From Leeia speluncae (GTDB lineage: Bacteria; Pseudomonadota; Gammaproteobacteria; Burkholderiales; Leeiaceae), in contig NZ_JAJBZT010000007.1 in NCBI RefSeq assembly GCF_020564625.1, forward strand, positions 1 through 64,000: DNA of 64,000 nt. The letters are read 5' to 3'. A program made the translations under genes and the position numbers. Under the pieces are notes generated by a model, which was given only the letters and a program-made list of their open reading frames with translations, was not told the origin of the DNA and ran no database searches. Every line of letters starts with the position of its first letter. Position 1 is the first letter of the stretch. Shown piece after piece: positions 7,510 through 15,401 of this stretch.

Positions 7510-8823
7510 GGTAGTCATTTATTGCTAGTGTTGCTGGCATTTTTCTTAGTTGTTCTGAATGGTTTTTTTGTTGCTGCTGAATTTGGTCTGGTGAAACTCC
7601 GGGCAACCCGTGTAAAAGCGATTGCAAAGTCGCTAGGTTTACGCGGACGTATCTTGGCTAAAGTCCATGGCCACATGGATGCCTATTTATCTGCTTGCCA
7701 ATTAGGTATTACGCTTGCGTCACTTGGCCTTGGTTGGGTGGGTGAGCCTGCATTTGCCGATCTACTTTCTCCCATCTTAAACGCGATTGGAATTTTCTCA
7801 CCGCAAGTTGTACACGGCATTTCATTTTTCTTTGCTTTCTTTACGATTTCATTCCTTCACATTGTGGTGGGGGAGCTCGCACCAAAATCCATGGCTATTC
7901 GCATGTCAGAACGCGTGGCTATTTGGTGTGCTATTCCTTTGTATAGCTTCTACCATGTTATGTACCCCGCTATCTGGGTGCTAAACGCTAGCTCTAATAA
8001 AGTGCTGCGTTGGATTGGTCTGGCCGATGGACATAATAGCCATGATGCGCATTACTCTTCTGAAGAGTTAAAAGTGATTCTTCGCACGGGTAATAATGCA
8101 GATAACTTTACTCAGTCCGATTGGAAAATTCTCGCGCACTCATTAGATGTGGGCGACTTGGAGGTTTCTGATTTGATGAGACCTTTTAGTGAAGTGATTG
8201 CGCTAAAGGAGGAAAACTCCTTAGCGGACAATCTAGAAATTATCAGTCTTCACCGTTTTAGTCGTTATCCCTTTATTGATGAAGAAGGGAAAGTGCTCGG
8301 CGTTGTGCACTTAAAAAATCTATTCTTAGCGTTGCAACGTGATCCAAACGAAGTTGATTGGCGCAAAATTATGCAGCCGGTGGTGTATGTGCAGCCAGAT
8401 GAAGCGGTAATGGATTTATTTAGACGCTTTAAAACCGGTGGCCCTCATTTTGCCGTGGTGGCGTATAAGCCAGAAGATCCATTGGGTTTTATCACCCTAG
8501 ACAATGTGCTAGGTGCCATGGTGGGGGAAATAAGAGATGAATTCCGCCAACATCATCATGATTGGTCGTTACTAGATGATGGCACCATGATTGGTAAAGG
8601 TAGCTTGCCAGTATTCTCTCTAGAGCGCGCACTTGGAATCGAAATTGAACAAGAAGATGCCGATTCTGTTGGCGGCTTGGTGATGTGGCGTTTAGGTGAA
8701 ATCCCGAAAGAGGGGGATCGCGTTGCGTTTGATCAGTTCGATATCGTGATTAAAAAAATGAATGGCCCGAGAATTGTCTTGTTACGGGTATATCCGCATC
8801 CTAAAGAAATATCTGAAGATTAA
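7507..8823 (+). CDS. CNNM/CorC-HlyC family membrane protein with CBS domains
   Basis: 438 residues. The N-terminal ~190 residues are the DUF21/CNNM transmembrane domain (LNGFFVAAEFGLVKLR near the start, the family hallmark, and HIVVGELAPKSMAIR around 120-135). Two CBS motifs follow (about 205-330), then a C-terminal CorC/HlyC domain (about 345-430). Members are linked to magnesium/cobalt export and are often mislabelled haemolysins. The gene stands alone, with a terminator 24 bases past its stop. Confidence 0.85.
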   Translation: MGSHLLLVLLAFFLVVLNGFFVAAEFGLVKLRATRVKAIAKSLGLRGRILAKVHGHMDAYLSACQLGITLASLGLGWVGEPAFADLLSPILNAIGIFSPQVVHGISFFFAFFTISFLHIVVGELAPKSMAIRMSERVAIWCAIPLYSFYHVMYPAIWVLNASSNKVLRWIGLADGHNSHDAHYSSEELKVILRTGNNADNFTQSDWKILAHSLDVGDLEVSDLMRPFSEVIALKEENSLADNLEIISLHRFSRYPFIDEEGKVLGVVHLKNLFLALQRDPNEVDWRKIMQPVVYVQPDEAVMDLFRRFKTGGPHFAVVAYKPEDPLGFITLDNVLGAMVGEIRDEFRQHHHDWSLLDDGTMIGKGSLPVFSLERALGIEIEQEDADSVGGLVMWRLGEIPKEGDRVAFDQFDIVIKKMNGPRIVLLRVYPHPKEISED

Positions 8824-8846
8824 TCACCATTTTTACACATCTCTAG

Positions 8847-8881
8847 AAACCGGCTTTGGAACTTCCAAGCCGGTTTTTTTG
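8847..8881 (+). terminator. Rho-independent terminator after the CNNM-type gene
   Basis: AAACCGGCTT and AAGCCGGTTT pair around a short inner GGA/TCC stem, followed directly by a run of T. Confidence 0.85.
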
Positions 8882-8998
8882 TCCCAATTTTATCTATTCA
8901 AAATTTCTGCATAGCTTGTTCGCTTTTTTCCGAAATGCGTGCCGTTAGTGCGTGCTAGCATTTTGGTTAATATAAAAGCCCGAACAAAAGGAAGTCTT

Positions 8999-9805
8999 GT
9001 GAAGAAGTTGCCTACTTATTACATTTCTCATGGTGGTGGTCCTTGGCCATACATGCCGGATTTTCGTGCACAAATGAAAGTGCTTGAAGAATCATTAGTG
9101 GCAATGGTGAATGAACTAGGTGAGAAACCTAAAGCAGTATTGATGATTTCTGGGCATTGGGAAGAAACTGCTTATACGGTAATGGGTAATCCTGTGCCGC
9201 CAATGGTTTACGATTATTACGGATTTCCTCCGCATACGTATCAAGTAAAGTACCCTGCGCCGGGCGATCCTGCTTTGGCAGAAAGAGTGAAATCACTAAT
9301 TGAAGCAGCAGGCTTGCCTGCAGCAATCGATCCAGAGCGTGGCTTTGATCACGGTACGTTTGCACCACTTGTCGTGATGTACCCTGAGGCAGATGTTCCT
9401 GTTGTGCAACTTTCTATGCGCACGCACTATGATCCGCTAGAGCATGTAAAGCTAGGCCGTGCATTAGCACCGTTAAGAGAAGAGGGTATCTTAATTGTGG
9501 GTAGTGGGCTGAGTTACCACAACCTGCGCCAATTTGGCGCGGCTGGTAAAGTGCCTTCAGAGCAATTTGATGCTTGGCTACAAACCGCCTTAGCAATTGA
9601 ATCGCAAGAAGAGAGAACGGCGACTGTGTGCGATTGGACAAAAGCACCGTCTGCCAGAATTGCCCATCCACGCGAAGATCATTTGATTCCGCTGATGACT
9701 GCTTTAGGTGCTGCGGAGTCTGAAAAAGCCTATTGCGTGTATCACGAAAAAAATATTTTTGGTGGTGTGACTGCGTCTAGCTTCCGTTTTGGCGAACTTA
9801 CATAA
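8999..9805 (+). CDS. LigB/DODA-type extradiol ring-cleavage dioxygenase family protein
   Basis: 268 residues from a GTG start chosen because AAAGGAAG lies four bases before it; the reading frame is open further upstream but without such a site. Metal-ligand histidines are visible in YISHGGGPWP (near residue 10), MISGHWEE (near 54) and DHGTFAPL (near 117), and SGLSYHNL supplies the late conserved His. This is the pattern of the YgiD/4,5-DOPA-extradiol dioxygenase family, a class III zinc- or iron-dependent group. The true substrate is unknown; it is not linked to an aromatic degradation operon here. Confidence 0.85.
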   Translation: MKKLPTYYISHGGGPWPYMPDFRAQMKVLEESLVAMVNELGEKPKAVLMISGHWEETAYTVMGNPVPPMVYDYYGFPPHTYQVKYPAPGDPALAERVKSLIEAAGLPAAIDPERGFDHGTFAPLVVMYPEADVPVVQLSMRTHYDPLEHVKLGRALAPLREEGILIVGSGLSYHNLRQFGAAGKVPSEQFDAWLQTALAIESQEERTATVCDWTKAPSARIAHPREDHLIPLMTALGAAESEKAYCVYHEKNIFGGVTASSFRFGELT

Positions 9806-9902
9806 GTGGTCAAATAGACTTTTTTAGCGATCGTACATCCGCCCTAGTTTAAACGCAGTGCGGATCAAAGATTTCACTTTATTCATTGTTATACACCCCA
9901 TT

Positions 9903-9933
9903 TTAAGCATCCCTTAAGCATCCGTCGTTAAGC
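9903..9933 (+). repeat. Direct repeats TTAAGCATCC upstream of a small membrane protein
   Basis: TTAAGCATCC occurs at 9903-9912 and 9914-9923, an 11-base period, and a partial TTAAGC at 9928-9933. They lie 33-63 bases upstream of the ATG at 9966 and could be a regulator site on one face of the helix. Confidence 0.4.
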
Positions 9934-9965
9934 TGTTATCACGTTGTTCAACTAAGGAGGCTGTT

Positions 9966-10097
9966 ATGAAACCAGTTACAAAAAGGTCAGAAGAAGCCCG
10001 TAAGTTTTATCTGAAAGCGTTGGCAATTGTTCTTTCATCGGCTGGTGGTGCATTTATCTTGGCAACTTCTGTCATGGGCATTCCGCATTTCTTTTGA
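9966..10097 (+). CDS. Small single-span membrane protein, 43 residues
   Basis: A short gene between the dioxygenase and ABM genes. A near-ideal ribosome binding site (TAAGGAGG, five bases before ATG) supports translation. The product begins MKPVTKRSEEARKFYLKA, a basic and polar N-terminus, then has a hydrophobic span (about residues 18-37: ALAIVLSSAGGAFILATSVM) and ends GIPHFF. That makes a likely N-in single-pass inner-membrane protein. I do not recognise a family. Two direct repeats precede it. It may be co-transcribed with the ABM gene 55 bases downstream. Confidence 0.65.
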   Translation: MKPVTKRSEEARKFYLKALAIVLSSAGGAFILATSVMGIPHFF

Positions 10098-10152
10098 TCA
10101 TCCGTAAAATTGTACATGCTATGTCATCTTCATTCACCAAAGGGGCATTGGT

Positions 10153-10431
10153 ATGTACAAGTTTTTAATTACGATCCAGCTTCAACCGGACACTAGAGAT
10201 AAGATTTTGGCTGCAGCAGCGCCTGTGCAAGCGCAAACAAGACAAGAGGCCGGTTGTATTGCATATGACTTTTTTACGTGTACAGATGATCCTGATAGAT
10301 TGGTGTTTATCGAATGTTTTGAATCAAAAGCAGCGCATGAATGGCATTGCGAGCAAGATTACACGAAGACCTTTATTGCTTTTCATGAGCAATTTCATCT
10401 GTCTCTCACCTTTGAAGTGATTCTAATGTAA
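10153..10431 (+). CDS. Antibiotic biosynthesis monooxygenase (ABM) domain protein, YgiN-like
   Basis: 92 residues forming a single ABM ferredoxin-like domain: FLITIQLQPDTRDKILAAAAPVQAQTRQEAGCIAYDFF at the start and LVFIECFESKAAHEWHCEQ in the middle, the usual W/H pattern. Relatives such as YgiN act as quinol monooxygenases or unknown small oxidoreductases and dimerise. Ribosome binding site AAAGGGG lies nine bases before the ATG. Function beyond the family is unknown. Confidence 0.8.
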   Translation: MYKFLITIQLQPDTRDKILAAAAPVQAQTRQEAGCIAYDFFTCTDDPDRLVFIECFESKAAHEWHCEQDYTKTFIAFHEQFHLSLTFEVILM

Positions 10432-10629
10432 TTCAAGAAGGATTTAGATCTTCATCATTCAGCAGATATTTACATTGTTACGATGTTTTTTCATGATAAA
10501 AATAAGCAATTTAACTTTCTAACTGGATTAAATTATATTAGACCATCGTAGATAAATGAATTAATTATTACCGTTTTAATTTCACTATTTAACAATCAAT
10601 GCATCACAGTGCATTAAAATAAATATAAG

Positions 10630-10674
10630 TTGCGAAATTGCTTTTTCATTTGGAATTGACTAGTGTGGACACTA
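10630..10674. promoter_or_regulatory. Upstream region of the MFS gene: TTGCGAAATTG motif and TAGTGT-GG-ACACTA palindrome
   Basis: TTGCGAAATTG at 10630-10640 is one of several copies of a motif found in front of genes from here to 26.6 kb. TAGTGTGGACACTA at 10661-10674 is a perfect 6+2+6 palindrome overlapping a TTGACT (10656-10661) that could be a -35 box. Both lie within 70 bases of the start at 10699. The rest of 10432-10698 is AT-rich with nothing else recognisable. Confidence 0.45.
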
Positions 10675-10698
10675 TTTAAATTTATAGTCTCCTAACTA

Positions 10699-11835
10699 AT
10701 GATTTCTATACAAATAGTAAAAGCTAAACTAGCTACCAGATTGGTATTTTTTACAGCAGGCTTTGCATTGTCTTGCTGGGCACCTTTAGTCCCTTTTATT
10801 AAGTCTCATCTAAACGCCACAAATGATGTATTAGGTGCAAGTTTATTAGCAATGGGCATTGGAGCCATTTTGGTGATGCCTCTCATCGGGGCGCTTTGTT
10901 CTAAGATCAATTGCAAATACCCTATCATGGTATCTTCAATCATGATGGCATTGACGCTTCCTATGCTGCCGATTGTCACTACGCCAAGCATGCTAGCACT
11001 CGTCTTATTTATTTTTGGCGCGTCATTAGGAACAATGGATGTCGCCATGAATATCCATTCTGTTCAAGTAGAGCATAAAAGCAATGAAAAACTACTTTCT
11101 GGTTTTCATGCAATGGCGAGTGTAGGCGGTATAGCAGGTGCTGGCACAATGACCTTGTTAACAGCGTTGGATGTGTCCCCATTTGTTAGTTGCCTCATCT
11201 GTGCAATGCTGATGTTAATTGTCACTCTATTGGCGTATCCCAAACTATTTAAAGATAAGCCTGATCAGACTGCAGAATTATTTGCTGTACCGAAAGGTCC
11301 CGTATTAATCCTCTCCCTGATGTGTGCCGTGTGCTTTTTTGCCGAAGGTGCCATTTTGGATTGGTCGGCGGTCTTAATTTCGGAAGGGGGTATCGTTGCA
11401 AGTAAATATGCCGGATTTGGCTTTGTTCTATTTAGCATTGCGATGACAACTGGCAGATTGGTTGGAGATCGTCTAAGCCATGTTTATGGAGAGAAAAAAC
11501 TGTTGCTATCAAGTAGCGTAGTAGCCATTGCAGGGTTTGTGTTGATTTTGACCGTCAACTCCATTTCGTTAAATGCATTAGGGTTTTTACTCATCGGATT
11601 CGGTGCTTCTAATATTGTACCTATTTTATTTAGACGCACAGCGAACCAAACGGTCATGCCAACGGGGGCTGCGATTGCAGCATTAACGACAGCTGGATAT
11701 GGTGGCACATTAATGAGCCCTGCTATCGTTGGTTTACTTTCTGCTTGGTTGGGTTTAGTAGGCGCATTTTGGCTCTTGGTTGGCTTATTTTTGATTATTC
11801 CTCTACTTACTTTAACCAAGCTTAAATTCAAGTAG
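10699..11835 (+). CDS. MFS transporter, YbjJ/fucose-permease-like
   Basis: 378 residues with about twelve hydrophobic segments. FFTAGFALSCWAPLVPFIK at the start and FGASLGTMDVAMNIHSVQVE around residues 105-125 are typical of the YbjJ-like branch of the major facilitator superfamily, as is SGFHAMASVGGIAGAG. This branch includes sugar and unknown-solute permeases of the inner membrane. No clear ribosome binding site precedes the ATG. Its upstream region shares the TGCGAAATTG motif with the catabolic genes that follow, so it probably carries a substrate or intermediate of that pathway (inference). Confidence 0.8.
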   Translation: MISIQIVKAKLATRLVFFTAGFALSCWAPLVPFIKSHLNATNDVLGASLLAMGIGAILVMPLIGALCSKINCKYPIMVSSIMMALTLPMLPIVTTPSMLALVLFIFGASLGTMDVAMNIHSVQVEHKSNEKLLSGFHAMASVGGIAGAGTMTLLTALDVSPFVSCLICAMLMLIVTLLAYPKLFKDKPDQTAELFAVPKGPVLILSLMCAVCFFAEGAILDWSAVLISEGGIVASKYAGFGFVLFSIAMTTGRLVGDRLSHVYGEKKLLLSSSVVAIAGFVLILTVNSISLNALGFLLIGFGASNIVPILFRRTANQTVMPTGAAIAALTTAGYGGTLMSPAIVGLLSAWLGLVGAFWLLVGLFLIIPLLTLTKLKFK

Positions 11836-11907
11836 TCCCACAACTTACTTTTCATTTTAGCCGTTCACTCTATCAGTGCGTCAGATTGCGTCTGGCTTTC
11901 TGGTGGC

Positions 11908-11917
11908 TGCGAAATTG
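11908..11917 (+). promoter_or_regulatory. TGCGAAATTG motif before the GMC oxidoreductase operon
   Basis: An exact copy of the ten-base motif, 116 bases upstream of the GMC start. See the other copies at 10631, 14643 and 23365. Confidence 0.45.
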
Positions 11918-12033
11918 ATCCCACTTTCTGATAAATGTAACGTTGATTAGTACTAATGCGTGCATTGAATAACAACAGAAAAAATAGTCTGCCTTTCAGC
12001 AGATTATTTGACGAAGTGAAAAGTAGGATGAAT

Positions 12034-13626
12034 ATGGTTGATTACATTGTGGTTGGTGGTGGTTCTACGGGATGTGTCATTGCCTCGCGATTAAGTGAGG
12101 ATGCAGCTACTTCCGTATTGTTGTTGGAAGAAGGTCCTAGTGATTGGAATCCGTATATCCATATACCTGGTACTTACTATAAAACAGCGCAAGGTAGTTT
12201 ATTAAAGCGGTATGAATGGCAAGGCGCTGACGGTAATAGTCATGGCCGCACCATGGTGCAAGCCAGTGTGCTTGGAGGTGGTAGCTCTGTGAATGCCATG
12301 ATCTATATTCGTGGCGTGCCTGAAGACTATGATGGGTGGGAAGCCTCTGGTGCAAATGGCTGGGGCTACAAAGATGTGCTGCCATACTTTAAAAAGGCAG
12401 AAGATAACGAGCGCTTTAGTAATAATGAACACGCGACAGGCGGACCTTTAGGCGTTTCAGACATTAAATATATTCATCCATTGACCAAAGTATGGCTAAA
12501 AGCTTGTCAACAATATGGAATGAAATATAACCCTGATTTTAACTCTGGGGATCCTGAAGGTTGTGGCCTATATCAAATTACGGCAAAAAATGGCAGAAGA
12601 AGTAGTGCCGCCGTTGCCTATATTCACCCTGCGAAACGCCGAAATAATCTCGAAATTAGAACAAAATGTAAAGTTGCCCGAATCCTTATTGAAGAAGGTC
12701 GAGCTGTTGGCGTTGAAGTGATTAAAGGTAATCAAACCGAAGTCATTCGTGCAAATAAAGAAGTGATTCTCTCCGCTGGGGCAATTAACTCTCCTAAGCT
12801 ATTGATGCTATCCGGTGTTGGTGATCAGGAAGAATTGCGTGCGCATGGTATTGCTGTCAAACAGCATTTACCAGGGGTTGGTAAGAATCTTCAAGATCAT
12901 ATTGAAATTTCATTAATTTACGAACTAACCGGCCCACATAGTTACGATAAGTATAAGAAATTGCACTGGAAGGCGATGGCTGGGCTTGAATATGTGTTGT
13001 TTAAAAATGGTCCTGCTGTTTCAAATTTAATTGAAGGCGGTGCATTTTGGTGGGGAGATAAACAAGCCAAAACACCGGATATTCAATACTTTATGGTGGT
13101 AGGGGCTGGCGTTGAAGAGGGAGTTGACGCAGTACCTGGTGGGAATGGTTGCACAATAAATCTTGGGCAGATCCGACCAAAATCGAGAGGTACGGTTAAG
13201 CTTCGTAGCAATAACCCGTTAGATAACCCAGTAATTAATCCAAATTACTTCTCTGATCCATATGATCTGGATTGTTTGGCAGAAGGGTGTTTGGTTGGTC
13301 AAGAAATTATGGAGCAGTCTGTATTTGCAAAATATATTGCAAAGCGTCATGTGCCAAGTGCCACTACTCGGACTAAAGAAGAATTGCGAGAGTTTTGTAA
13401 GAATGAAGCACATGCGGCACTGCATCCTTCAGGTACTTGCAAGATGGGGGCCGATGAGGCTTCGGTAGTCGATGCTCAATTAAAAGTAAAAGGGATTAAA
13501 GGGCTGAGAGTCGCAGATGCGTCAATTATGCCAACGCTAATTTCTGGTAATCCAAATGCTGTCTGCATCATGATTGGTGAGAAAGCTGCGGATATGATTA
13601 AACAATCTGCTAAGGGTGCAGAATGA
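12034..13626 (+). CDS. GMC-family FAD oxidoreductase (choline dehydrogenase-like)
   Basis: 530 residues. The FAD-binding GGGSTG lies at residues 8-13; GMC signature 1 contains GSSVNAMIYIRG and signature 2 SAGAINSPKLLMLSG. Near the C-terminus, HPSGTCKMG carries the catalytic His and NPNAVCIMIGEKAADMI closes the flavin site. I chose the ATG at 12034 because AGTAGG sits six bases upstream and the length then fits the family; an upstream ATG at 11956 adds 26 residues with no family match. It overlaps the isomerase gene by four bases. Such enzymes oxidise alcohols, sugars or cyclitols; the substrate here is unknown. Confidence 0.85.
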   Translation: MVDYIVVGGGSTGCVIASRLSEDAATSVLLLEEGPSDWNPYIHIPGTYYKTAQGSLLKRYEWQGADGNSHGRTMVQASVLGGGSSVNAMIYIRGVPEDYDGWEASGANGWGYKDVLPYFKKAEDNERFSNNEHATGGPLGVSDIKYIHPLTKVWLKACQQYGMKYNPDFNSGDPEGCGLYQITAKNGRRSSAAVAYIHPAKRRNNLEIRTKCKVARILIEEGRAVGVEVIKGNQTEVIRANKEVILSAGAINSPKLLMLSGVGDQEELRAHGIAVKQHLPGVGKNLQDHIEISLIYELTGPHSYDKYKKLHWKAMAGLEYVLFKNGPAVSNLIEGGAFWWGDKQAKTPDIQYFMVVGAGVEEGVDAVPGGNGCTINLGQIRPKSRGTVKLRSNNPLDNPVINPNYFSDPYDLDCLAEGCLVGQEIMEQSVFAKYIAKRHVPSATTRTKEELREFCKNEAHAALHPSGTCKMGADEASVVDAQLKVKGIKGLRVADASIMPTLISGNPNAVCIMIGEKAADMIKQSAKGAE

Positions 13627-14498
13627 AACCTAATTCAATTATTTTACACTCCACAGCAACCAAATACTTAAGTATTGAAGAAGATCTAAAGATTGCGACC
13701 GAATTGGGATTTGATGGCATAGAGACTTCTAAATTTAAAGTGCAATCCTATCTTGAGACAGGCAAAACAAAGGTAGATCTATCTGCATTATTAAAAAATT
13801 ATTATGTGCCGGGTTTTGGTTTTCTCATTGATATTGAACGACATGGTGCTGATAGTGTTAGTTTATTTAATGAAGCAGAAAGCTTATTTGAGACCGCTCA
13901 TTTGATTGGTGCAGGTGGGGTTCAGATTCTAACAGGTCCAGTGGATGTGAATGCGGTGCTTGAGTTTAAGCAGTTTGGAAAGTCTGAGCGATATACAGGC
14001 GTGCTGGGTTTAAGCAAAGAAGAGCAACATAAGATCACTGCTGCAAATATGCGTAAGCTGGCAGATATGGCATCAGACTATGGTTTGATATTGTATCTTG
14101 AGACCCTGTCTTGGGCGCCTGTCAGCGGTATTTCGCAATCTGTCGCGCTGATCAATCAAGCGGAGCGGGACAATTTAAAAATCGTGATCGACTACTGGCA
14201 TTGTTATACGTCTGGTGTGACGCCTGAAGAGGTTTCAAAACTAGACAAAAATTTAATTTATGGTGTGCATGTCTGTGATTCTTTGCCATATGGTGGAGAA
14301 GTTCCTAATGAAGAAGTACTTAGAGATATCCCAACCGGTGAAGGAGTCTTAGACTTAAAAGAGTGGACTGACGCAGTGAAATCTACAGGCTATAACGGTT
14401 GGTGGAGTTGCGAATTATTTTGCAAGAAACAGCAAGAAGAAGATGGCAGAACAGTGGCTCAGTCTTTGAAAACGACGCTAGAAAACCTGATTATCTAA
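13623..14498 (+). CDS. Sugar phosphate isomerase/epimerase-family TIM-barrel protein
   Basis: 291 residues of the xylose-isomerase-like TIM-barrel fold. Probable metal ligands are in LYLETLSW (Glu), VIDYWHCY (Asp/His), GVHVCDS (His/Asp) and WSCELF (Glu), the usual spacing for this family. Its ATG overlaps the stop of the GMC gene (ATGA), so the pair is translationally coupled. Relatives include IolE, IolI, Hyi and 3-keto-sugar-processing enzymes; a likely task is rearranging or dehydrating the keto product of the GMC enzyme (inference). A very strong terminator follows. Confidence 0.8.
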   Translation: MKPNSIILHSTATKYLSIEEDLKIATELGFDGIETSKFKVQSYLETGKTKVDLSALLKNYYVPGFGFLIDIERHGADSVSLFNEAESLFETAHLIGAGGVQILTGPVDVNAVLEFKQFGKSERYTGVLGLSKEEQHKITAANMRKLADMASDYGLILYLETLSWAPVSGISQSVALINQAERDNLKIVIDYWHCYTSGVTPEEVSKLDKNLIYGVHVCDSLPYGGEVPNEEVLRDIPTGEGVLDLKEWTDAVKSTGYNGWWSCELFCKKQQEEDGRTVAQSLKTTLENLII

Positions 14499-14513
14499 AG
14501 CAAGTTTCCACCT

Positions 14514-14568
14514 CGCTTCACCAATGAAAAAACCGAGCATTAGGCTCGGTTTTTTCATTGGTGAAGCG
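14514..14568. terminator. Long perfect-stem terminator
   Basis: Two 25-base arms (14514-14538 and 14544-14568) pair perfectly around ATTAG. The stem contains an A6/T6 stretch next to CCGAGC/GCTCGG, so a U-tract is included in the far arm. Confidence 0.85.
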
Positions 14569-14642
14569 CAATTCACTTTTACGTTACTAGAACATCACGC
14601 TTTTATGAAATGTGCGTCAGTGTGCGCACAAAAAACAGATCC

Positions 14643-14652
14643 TGCGAAATTG
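14643..14652 (+). promoter_or_regulatory. TGCGAAATTG motif before the thuA-like operon
   Basis: An exact copy of the shared motif, 68 bases upstream of the ThuA-like start. Confidence 0.45.
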
Positions 14653-14720
14653 TGACGAGTTGCCTCAAATCAGATACTTCATTCACACAAACACATTTCA
14701 ATTGGTGAGTTGGAGGGACG

Positions 14721-15359
14721 ATGAAAAAAGTATTGATGTTATCTGGCGGATGGCCGGGGCACTACCCAGAGGCGATCGCCGATTTTGCTGAAGAGCATTT
14801 GCTTCAAGGATTTGAAGTAACTCGCTCAACCAATCTATCTGATCTGCTGACGCTGAATCTGCGTGAATTTGACCTAATTATTCCTAACTGGACACAAGGT
14901 AAGCTGGAAAAAGCGGAAGAGGCGGCATTGGTTTCTGCCGTTGAGCAAGGCGTGGGTCTAGTTGGTTGGCACGGTACTGCTGATGCGCTGAATGATAACC
15001 ACATGTTCCATTACGTGCTAGGTGGTCAATTTATTTGTCACCCAGGTGATTTTGTTCCTTATGAAGTGACCTTCACCAATCCAGATGAAGAAATTACACA
15101 AGGCTTGAACACATTCAAAGTGTATTCAGAGCAGTACTACATGCATGTAGATCCTGCAAACGAAGTAATCGCAACGACCAAGTTCACCGGCAATGTTTTC
15201 CCATGGATTGACGGAGTGGAAATGCCGCAAGCGTGGAAACGCCGCTGGGGTAAAGGCAAGGTGTTCTACCAAGCCATCGGCCACACAGTAACAGAGTTTT
15301 CTATTCCAGAAGTAATGGAAATGACTCGCCGTGGCATTCAGTGGGCAGTTAGAGACTAA
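14721..15359 (+). CDS. ThuA-like domain protein
   Basis: 212 residues of the ThuA family, a glutamine-amidotransferase-like fold: VLMLSGGWPGHYPEA at the start, VGLVGWHGTADAL around 80-92, GGQFICHPGD around 102-111, and WKRRWGKGKVFYQAIGH near the end. ThuA proteins take part in trehalose and 3-keto-disaccharide use in rhizobia, with the exact reaction debated. A GGAGGG site precedes the ATG. It begins a run of same-strand genes continuing to the TPP enzyme and ABC transporter, which suggests sugar or cyclitol catabolism. Confidence 0.8.
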   Translation: MKKVLMLSGGWPGHYPEAIADFAEEHLLQGFEVTRSTNLSDLLTLNLREFDLIIPNWTQGKLEKAEEAALVSAVEQGVGLVGWHGTADALNDNHMFHYVLGGQFICHPGDFVPYEVTFTNPDEEITQGLNTFKVYSEQYYMHVDPANEVIATTKFTGNVFPWIDGVEMPQAWKRRWGKGKVFYQAIGHTVTEFSIPEVMEMTRRGIQWAVRD

Positions 15360-15401
15360 TCCTCTGAAGTTATTCAATAAATAAATCGATTGGAGATAAC
15401 A

